Shown here piece after piece: positions 58,410 to 64,000 of a stretch of DNA of 64,000 nt. Made by a program: the position numbers and the translations under genes. Numbering within the stretch: position 1 is the stretch's first letter; the number at the start of each line of letters is the position of its first letter. The stretch lies in assembly GCA_963829505.1 (NCBI GenBank), contig CAWHIL010000003.1, positions 124,001 to 188,000 of the forward strand, in the 5' to 3' direction. The notes beneath the pieces were generated by a model. It was not told where the DNA came from, did no database searches, and saw only the letters and a program-made list of their open reading frames with translations. Origin of the DNA: Roseiarcus sp963829505 (GTDB lineage Bacteria > Pseudomonadota > Alphaproteobacteria > Rhizobiales > Beijerinckiaceae).

Positions 58410-58425
58410 TCAACCTGTCAGTTGA
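58410..58425. promoter_or_regulatory. ArsR operator site 2
   Basis: TCAACCTGTCAGTTGA has the same length and outer arms (TCAAC...GTTGA) as site 1. The 40-bp interval is near four helical turns, putting the two sites on the same face of DNA. Confidence 0.65.
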
Positions 58426-58521
58426 ATATTTTTCGAAGGCGTTGTCTTGGCCCCGGCCGCCTTTCCGCCACAGCCGCCTTGGGGTCTGGTGTGCTAGAGG
58501 TCCGTCCCAAGGATTCTGTCG

Positions 58522-59256
58522 ATGGAATGGAGCGACGAGGGGCTTGTCATCGGGGTGAGGCGGCACGGCGAGGGTTCGGCCATCGTCGAGGCGATGACGC
58601 GCGCCCACGGGCGCCATCTCGGCCTCGTGCGCGGCGGCCGCTCGGCGCGGATGGGCGCGGCGCTTCAGCCCGGCAACACGCTTGGGCTTGTGTGGCGGGC
58701 GCGGCTCGACGAACACCTCGGCGCCTTCGCGGTCGAGCCGCTTACGCTGCGCGCCGGCCGGCTCATGGGAAGCCGACTCGCCCTCGCCGGCCTCGCCTGG
58801 CTTGCGGCGCTGGCTCGCCTGCTCCCCGAGCGCGATCCGCACGAGGCGGTCTACGAGGCGCTGACGCTGATCGCGGACCGGCTCGACGAGGCCGCGCTCG
58901 TAGCCCCGCTCGTCGCCCGGTTCGAGACGCAGATGCTCGCCGAATGCGGCTTCCGCCTCGATCTCGCCCGCTGCGCTGCGACCGGCGCGCGGGACGGGCT
59001 CGCCTATGTGTCGCCCAAATCCGGCCGGGCGGTCAGCATCGCGGCGGGCGAGCCGTGGCGCGACCGGCTCCTGCCGCTGCCGGCTTTCCTGCGCGAGGGC
59101 ATGAGCCTCGCCGAGGCGCCAAGCGCCAAAGAGATCGCCGACGGCTTCCGCACCACGGGCTTCTTCCTGACGCGCGACGTCTTCGCCGCGCGCGGCGAGG
59201 CGCTCCCGGATTCGCGCCGCGCCTTTCTTGCGGCGGCGCGGGCGGCGGGGAGCTGA
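58522..59256 (+). CDS. recO: DNA repair protein RecO
   Basis: RecO loads RecA onto SSB-coated DNA in the RecFOR pathway. The N-terminal OB domain is clear (MEWSDEGLVIGVRRHGEGSA, GRHLGLVRGGRSARMGAALQ, then GNTLGLVWRARLDEHLG). Next comes the helical region (FETQMLAECGFRLDLARCAA) with YVSPKSGRAVS. The 244-residue length is normal. Only two of the usual zinc-region cysteines are seen, as often in alphaproteobacteria. The gene is divergent from the ArsR operon and is followed by repeat DNA. Confidence 0.95.
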   Translation: MEWSDEGLVIGVRRHGEGSAIVEAMTRAHGRHLGLVRGGRSARMGAALQPGNTLGLVWRARLDEHLGAFAVEPLTLRAGRLMGSRLALAGLAWLAALARLLPERDPHEAVYEALTLIADRLDEAALVAPLVARFETQMLAECGFRLDLARCAATGARDGLAYVSPKSGRAVSIAAGEPWRDRLLPLPAFLREGMSLAEAPSAKEIADGFRTTGFFLTRDVFAARGEALPDSRRAFLAAARAAGS

Positions 59257-59270
59257 GCCGGCGGCTCGCC

Positions 59271-59449
59271 CCTTCTCCAGCTTTGCTGGGGAAGGTGTCG
59301 GCCAAGGCCGACGGATGGGGTGTGGGCCGGCCTGCCAGTGCAAAACGCTTGCACGAGCGTTCGCAGCCCCTCGGCGCCAACGCGCGCTGCTCGCCACACC
59401 CCATCCGACCCCTTCGGCGCCACCTTCCCCAGCCGAAGCTGGGGAAGGG
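59271..59449. repeat. ~180-bp MITE-like inverted repeat (copy 2)
   Basis: The arms CCTTCTCCAGCTTTGCTGGG...GGATGGGGTGTGG and CCACACCCCATCCGACCCC...CCAGCCGAAGCTGGGGAAGG face each other around a centre with GCTTGCACGAGCGTTCGCAG. It is the same element as at 30.7 kb, inverted, and lies between recO and the acyl-CoA ligase. Confidence 0.82.
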
Positions 59450-59509
59450 TACGACCTTGGCGCCGCCGCGCGACCCGCTAAGGTGAGGCAAGCGCGGGCG
59501 GCGATCCGC

Positions 59510-61111
59510 ATGAGCGCCAGCGCGGATAGGGAGGAGCGCTTGATCGATCTCGAGGGGGTCGGGAACGTCGCCGACGTCGTGCGAACGCAGGCGAAGAAGC
59601 GTGCGGCCGAGACGGCGCTGATCGACGCCGACGGCCGGCGCGTCAGCTTCGGCACAATCGACGCGCGCTCGTCCCGGGTCGCGCGAAAGCTTCTGTCCGA
59701 AGGGCTCGCGCGCCAGGAGCGCGTCGCCTATCTCGCCAAGAACTCGCAAGGCTTTTTCGACCATGCGTTCGGCGCCGCCAAGGCTGCGGGCGCGCTCGCG
59801 CCGATCAATTTCCGCCTCGCGCCGCCCGAGATCGGCGGCATCGTCGCCGACAGCCTTGCCCGCATCATGATCGTCGGGCCGGACTTCGCCGAGGTGGCGG
59901 AAAAAGCGGTCGCGCCGCTCGAAACGAAGCCGAAGCTCATCGCGCTCGGCTTCGACCGGCCGGGCTTCGTGCGCGACGACGCGTGGCTCGAAGGCGTGGA
60001 GGCGAGCGACCCCCATCTTCCGCTCTCGGCCGATGACGACGTCATCCAGCTCTACACCTCGGGCACGACCGGGCTGCCGAAGGGCGTGCGGCTCACCCAC
60101 GGCAATTATCTCACCGCCTTCCGGCTTGCCGCCGGCGCGCCTGGCCTCGCCTACGAACCGGGCGACGTGACGCTCGGCGCGATGCCGTTCTTTCATGTCG
60201 CGGGGGTGAACATTGCGCTGATCGCCATGGCGAGCGGGGCGCGGACCGCGATCGTGCGCGACTTCGCGCCAGGCCCGACGCTCGGCCTCATCGCGCGCGA
60301 GAAAGTGAACCACGCCTTTCTCGCGCCGGCCATGATCCTGATGCTGATGCAGGCGCCCGAGATGGCGACGGCCGATCTCTCGAGCATGAAGACGCTCGCC
60401 TATGGCGCCTCGCCCATCGCCGAGGATCTGCTGGTCAGGGCCAAGGCGCGTTTCCGATGCGCGTTCGCTCAGTTCTACGGCATGACCGAGACGACCGGCG
60501 CGGGCACGCTGCTCGCCGACGACGCGCACGAACCGGGCCTTGGCAAGCTCCGCTCCTGCGGCAAGGCGTGGCCGGGCGTCGAGGTCAGGATCGTCGACCC
60601 GTTCGACCGCGAAGTCGGCGTCGGCGAAATCGGCGAAATTCTCATTCGAGCGCCCATCGTCATGAAGGGCTATTGGGAGAAGCCCCAGGACACCGGCCGG
60701 GCGATCCGCGACGGGTGGATGCACACTGGCGACGCCGCCTATCGCGACGCCGACGGCTTCGTCTTCATCTACGACCGGATCAAGGACATGATCGTCACCG
60801 GCGGCGAGAACGTCTATCCGGCCGAGGTCGAGAACGCGATCTTCGGCCATCCGGCGGTCGCCGACGTCGCGGTGATCGGCGTGCCGGACGCCGCCTGGGG
60901 CGAGGTGGTCAAGGCGGTGGTCGTACTGAAGGCCGGGGCGGACGCCGACGAAAGCGCCATCATCGCCTGGACGCGCGAGCGCATCGCAGGCTTCAAGGCG
61001 CCGCGATCGGTCGCCTTCGTCGCCGCCATCCCGCGCAACGCGACGGGCAAGATCCTGCGCCGGGAGTTGCGCAGGCCCTATTGGGAGGGACGCGAGCGGC
61101 AGGTGGGGTAA
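59510..61111 (+). CDS. AMP-binding acyl-CoA ligase
   Basis: The 533-residue ligase activates a carboxylic acid to its acyl-CoA by way of an acyl-AMP. Motif A3 is LYTSGTTGLPKGVRLTH, the substrate-region motif is FAQFYGMTETTGAG, and the AMP-ribose Asp is in GWMHTGDAAYRDADGF. The C-terminal hinge and catalytic Lys are in DRIKDMIVTGGENVYPAEVE and AIPRNATGKILRRELR. The substrate is probably a fatty or aromatic acid, because two acyl-CoA dehydrogenases follow. The dehydrogenase start lies two bases past the stop. Confidence 0.93.
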   Translation: MSASADREERLIDLEGVGNVADVVRTQAKKRAAETALIDADGRRVSFGTIDARSSRVARKLLSEGLARQERVAYLAKNSQGFFDHAFGAAKAAGALAPINFRLAPPEIGGIVADSLARIMIVGPDFAEVAEKAVAPLETKPKLIALGFDRPGFVRDDAWLEGVEASDPHLPLSADDDVIQLYTSGTTGLPKGVRLTHGNYLTAFRLAAGAPGLAYEPGDVTLGAMPFFHVAGVNIALIAMASGARTAIVRDFAPGPTLGLIAREKVNHAFLAPAMILMLMQAPEMATADLSSMKTLAYGASPIAEDLLVRAKARFRCAFAQFYGMTETTGAGTLLADDAHEPGLGKLRSCGKAWPGVEVRIVDPFDREVGVGEIGEILIRAPIVMKGYWEKPQDTGRAIRDGWMHTGDAAYRDADGFVFIYDRIKDMIVTGGENVYPAEVENAIFGHPAVADVAVIGVPDAAWGEVVKAVVVLKAGADADESAIIAWTRERIAGFKAPRSVAFVAAIPRNATGKILRRELRRPYWEGRERQVG

Positions 61112-61113
61112 GC

Positions 61114-62328
61114 ATGGACTTGGGAGGAACAACGAACATGGCCGCCGAGGAGAGCCTTGACACCTTTCGCGCGGAAACGCGGGCGTGGCTCGAGGCGAAT
61201 TGTCCGCCCGAGATGCGCGAGGCGCCGCGGGGTGAGGAGGACATCGTCTGGGGCGGACGGCGCCAGATGCTCAAGCCCGCGCAGCGCCTGTGGCTCGAGC
61301 GCATGGGCGCGCGCGGCTGGACGACGCCGGACTGGCCGAAGGCTTATGGCGGAGGCGGCCTGACGCCCGCCGAGACCAAGGCGCTGCGCGAAGAAATGGC
61401 GAAGCTCGGGTGCCGGCCGCCGCTCCTGTCGTTCGGCATCTCGATGCTCGGGCCCGCGCTCCTCAAATACGGGACGGAAGCCCAGAAGCAGGAGCATCTG
61501 CCGAAGATCGTGCGCGGCGAGATCCGCTGGTGCCAGGGCTATTCGGAGCCCGGCGCCGGCTCCGACCTCGCTGGGCTCGCGACCTTCGCCGAGGATCGCG
61601 GCGACCATTTCGCCGTCAACGGCCAGAAGGTCTGGACGAGCTACGCGGACAAGGCCGACTGGATCTTCTGCCTCGTGCGCACCGACCGCGCGGCAAAGCA
61701 GGGCGGCATCTCGTTTCTTCTCTTCGACATGGCGACGCCCGGCGTCTCGACGCGGCCGATTGCGCTCATCTCCGGCTCCTCGCCGTTTTGCGAAACCTTC
61801 TTCGACGACGTGAAGGTCCCGAAGGAGAATCTCGTCGGCGGGCTCAACAAGGGATGGGAGGTCGCGAAATATCTCCTCGGCCACGAGCGCGAGATGATCT
61901 CCGGCATGGGGCTTGGCGCCACGGGCGGTCCGAGCCTGCCGGAAGCCGCGCTCGCTTCGATCGGCGCTCGTTCCGACGGATTGCTCGACGCGCCGGTCCT
62001 GCGCGCCCGCATCGCGCTGTTCGAGGTCCGCGCCGCAGCCTTCCGGGCGATGTCGGAACGCTTCATCGACGAACTCAAGGCGGGCAGGGCGCATCCGGCG
62101 CAGCCCTCGATGATGAAATATTACGGGACGGAATTGAACAAGGCGCGGCACGAACTCATGATGGCGGCCGGAGGGTCGGGGGCGCTCGAATGGGAGAGCG
62201 AAGCCTCGGGCGGCGGGACGGCGGCGCGGGCGTGGCTGCGCACCAAGGCCAATTCCATCGAGGGCGGGACCTCCGAGATCCAGCTCAACATCATCGCCAA
62301 ACGCATCCTCGATCTGCCGGGAGCCTGA
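61114..62328 (+). CDS. Acyl-CoA dehydrogenase family protein (first of pair)
   Basis: The FAD enzyme oxidises an acyl-CoA thioester, probably the product of the upstream ligase. It has TFRAETRAWLEANCPPEM at the N-terminal helix, YSEPGAGSDLAGLATFAEDR (FAD and substrate binding), KVWTSYADKADWIFCLVRTD, and the C-terminal NSIEGGTSEIQLNIIAKRIL. The usual active-site Glu region is replaced by GGSGALEWESE. The length is 404 residues from the first ATG; another ATG eight codons in, after GGGAGGAAC, is an alternative start. It often forms a heteromeric pair with a second dehydrogenase, which follows. Confidence 0.9.
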   Translation: MDLGGTTNMAAEESLDTFRAETRAWLEANCPPEMREAPRGEEDIVWGGRRQMLKPAQRLWLERMGARGWTTPDWPKAYGGGGLTPAETKALREEMAKLGCRPPLLSFGISMLGPALLKYGTEAQKQEHLPKIVRGEIRWCQGYSEPGAGSDLAGLATFAEDRGDHFAVNGQKVWTSYADKADWIFCLVRTDRAAKQGGISFLLFDMATPGVSTRPIALISGSSPFCETFFDDVKVPKENLVGGLNKGWEVAKYLLGHEREMISGMGLGATGGPSLPEAALASIGARSDGLLDAPVLRARIALFEVRAAAFRAMSERFIDELKAGRAHPAQPSMMKYYGTELNKARHELMMAAGGSGALEWESEASGGGTAARAWLRTKANSIEGGTSEIQLNIIAKRILDLPGA

Positions 62329-62331
62329 CCC

Positions 62332-63470
62332 TTGCCGCTCCTTCTCACCGACGATCAGGCCATGCTCGCCGACAGCGCGCGGCCGTTCATGGCCGAGCGC
62401 GGCGGCGTCGGCCATCTGCGGCGTATGCGCGACGCAAACGATCCGACCGGCTTCTCGCGCGAATTGTGGGGCGCGTTCGGCGAGATGGGCTTCGCCGGCG
62501 TCCTCGTCCCCGAGGCCGAGGGCGGCAGCGGGCTCGGCCATGTCGAAGCAGGAAATCATCCTCGAGGAGATCGGGCGCAGCCTGACGCCGTCGCCGTTTC
62601 TCACAACCGCGGTTGGCGCGGTCTCGGCGCTCGCCGCCGCGAGCCGCGAGCAGCGCGGGCGCTTTCTCACGCCGATCGTCGAAGGCAAGCTCGTCGCGGC
62701 GCTGGCGATCGACGAGACGGCGCACCATCGGCCGGAACGCATCGCGCTGAAGGCCGAGCGGGCTGGCAACGGCTTTCGACTGACGGGCGAGAAGACCTTC
62801 GTCGTCCACGGCCACGTCGCCGACGTTCTCATCGTGGCCGCGCGAACGTCGGGAAAGGCGGACGACGTCGAAGGCGTGACGCTCTTTCTCGTGGAGAAGG
62901 GCGCGAGGGGAATGACGGTCGAGCCGGCGCGTCTTGCCGAACTCGAGCCTCGCCGCGCGCGTCCGCTTCGACGCGGTCGAGGTCGACGCCGACGCGGCGA
63001 TCAGCGACGTGGACGGCGGCCGGCCTGAGCTTCAGCGGCTGATCGGCGCCGTCAGCCTCGGCGCGGCGGCCGAACTTCTCGGCGTCGGCGCGGGGGCGAG
63101 CGCGCTGACAGTCGACTATCTGAAGACCCGCAAGCAGTTCGGCCAGCCGATCGGCGCCTTTCAGGCGCTGCAGCACCGGGCGGCGCATCTCTACAGCGAG
63201 ATGGAGGTCGCGCGCTCGGCGATCCTCAAGGCCCAACAGCTTCTCGGCGCCAACGACCCGCAAGCGATGCGCGCGGTCCATGTCGCCAAGGCGATGGCGG
63301 GGCTCGCGGCTACTCTGGCGGTTCAGGAAGGGGTGCAAATGCACGGCGGGGTCGGCATGACCGACGCCTTCGACATCGGCCTCTACATGAAGCGCGGCCG
63401 GGCGCTGGCGGAGACGTTCGGCGACGCCGATTATCACGCCGACGCGCTGGCGCGGCTCGACGGGTATTAG
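62332..63470 (+). pseudogene. Acyl-CoA dehydrogenase family protein (second of pair), two one-base frameshifts
   Basis: Three consecutive pieces in three frames make one normal enzyme: LLLTDDQAMLADSARPFMAE to GGSGLGHVEAG, then IILEEIGRSLTPSPFLTTAV to TVEPARLAEL, then SLAARVRFDAVEVD to HADALARLDGY. The first break is an extra A at about 62553 (GGAAATC). The second is near 62940-62950. Correcting each by one base gives 378 residues, the usual length. Motifs include the dehydrogenase DYLKTRKQFGQPIGAFQALQ and the C-terminal MHGGVGMTDAFDIGLYMKR. As the flanking genes are intact, sequencing error is the best explanation. Confidence 0.88.
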
Positions 63471-63477
63471 GGGATCA

Positions 63478-63616
63478 GGTTCCCGCCCCGCGCTTGCGCG
63501 GGGAGAGGGTTGGGGTGAGGGGCGAGGGGCGAGGGGCGAGGGGACTGGCCGCAGCGCTTCATCGCCACGCCCCTCATCCTGACCTCCTCCCCGTAAGCGG
63601 GGAGAAGGGACGCTCG
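63478..63616. repeat. Palindromic repeats before the ppk2 gene
   Basis: CCCGCGCTTGCGCGGGGAGA and CTCCCCGTAAGCGGGGAGAA flank a stretch with three tandem GAGGGGC units and CCCCTCATCCTGACC. Same family as those at 29.6 kb and inside dnaE2. Confidence 0.8.
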
Positions 63617-63703
63617 CCCTTAGCTTTCTGTCCAGCTTGGCGCCGGCTGCCGGGAGCTTCATTGTCCGTGGGACCGAACTCCATTTCGCAGCCGAAGAGC
63701 CAG

Positions 63704-64000
63704 ATGAAGACCACCGATTTCGTCGTCAGCCATCGTCCCCGTCTCTCCGACATCCATCGCTTCCCGTCCGTCGACTTCGCCGACTACGAACGGCGGCTCG
63801 CCGAGCTCCAGGAGACGTTGCAGCGCATCCAGCAGGCCTTTCTTGCGACGCCCGAGCGCGCGGTGGTCGTCCTCGAAGGGTGGGACACGGCCGGCAAGGG
63901 AGGGGTCGTGCGGCGGCTCGGCTGGGCGCTCGATCCGCGCAGCTTCAAGGTCCATTCCATCGCCGCGCCGACGGAGCGGGAAAAGTCGCTGCACTATTTG
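63704..64000 (+). CDS. Polyphosphate kinase 2 family protein (partial)
   Basis: The first 99 residues of a PPK2-type kinase, cut by the window end. The Walker A region reads VVVLEGWDTAGKGGVVRRLG, and the following ALDPRSFKVHSIAAPTEREK is the second conserved block. PPK2 enzymes transfer phosphate between polyphosphate and nucleotides. The ATG was placed where the helical DYERRLAELQETLQRIQQAF domain is preceded by a short N-terminus. A TTG at 63663 with GGGAG upstream would add about 14 residues. The specificity class cannot be seen from this part. Confidence 0.88.
   Translation, partial: MKTTDFVVSHRPRLSDIHRFPSVDFADYERRLAELQETLQRIQQAFLATPERAVVVLEGWDTAGKGGVVRRLGWALDPRSFKVHSIAAPTEREKSLHYL

Noticed and set aside
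1..64000. tRNA, rRNA or oriC within the window
   Set aside because: Reading the gaps showed no tRNA cloverleaf, no ribosomal RNA and no DnaA-box cluster. Only parS hints at the origin region.

Overview
The window is GC-rich chromosomal DNA from an alphaproteobacterium, most likely of the order Hyphomicrobiales. The support is the imuA-imuB-dnaE2 mutagenesis cassette, a perfect GTTC-N7-GTTC LexA box, a bacterial parS site, ThuA/ThuB sugar genes, and several families of short palindromic repeats filling the intergenic gaps. I cannot name a species from sequence alone.

Layout. 1-10 kb: a GltD-like oxidoreductase cut by the window edge, a proline racemase family enzyme, leuC, a PEP-CTERM protein, a 168-bp tandem repeat array running up to arfB, a low-complexity membrane protein, thiM and a metallo-hydrolase. 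10-21 kb: a frameshifted His-rich small protein, an orphan contractile-tail sheath gene, the SOS mutasome genes dnaE2, imuB and imuA (with palindromic repeats inside two of them), two tiny membrane proteins, and a complete insertion sequence that split a small gene. 21-33 kb: a nuclease-like protein, adenine deaminase, pdxY, PhzF and Nudix enzymes, a lipoprotein, a PilZ protein, a hypothetical protein built partly from repeat DNA, a LysR regulator divergent from an NAD-epimerase, and maeB. 33-38 kb: GT25 glycosyltransferase, kup, a PcaD-like hydrolase, a membrane protein, a consensus parS and a SnoaL-like protein.

38-47 kb is a sugar-use locus: GH43 glycosidase, ThuA, a ThuB-like dehydrogenase and a ROK regulator on one strand, and an ABC binding protein with two permeases on the other. 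No ATPase is present, so one must be shared from elsewhere. 46-58 kb holds a DUF1778/GNAT toxin-antitoxin pair, a FAH-family hydrolase, an RND efflux pair, a BrnT/BrnA pair, an MFS transporter and an ArsR-SRPBCC-reductase-DUF899 operon. 58-64 kb has recO, an acyl-CoA ligase with two acyl-CoA dehydrogenases (a likely fatty or aromatic acid degradation operon), and the start of a polyphosphate kinase 2.

Two themes cut across the window. At least five genes (maeB, ade, the second acyl-CoA dehydrogenase, the His-rich protein and the tail sheath), and probably the GNAT toxin, carry one-base frameshifts. In each, correcting single bases restores a normal length, which points to residual sequencing error rather than decay. 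At least six repeat families are present, and some copies have been absorbed in frame into proteins. I did not find a clear new defence or biosynthetic system. The most unusual material is the repeat family that is read in frame at 6 kb and 27 kb, and the parS site.
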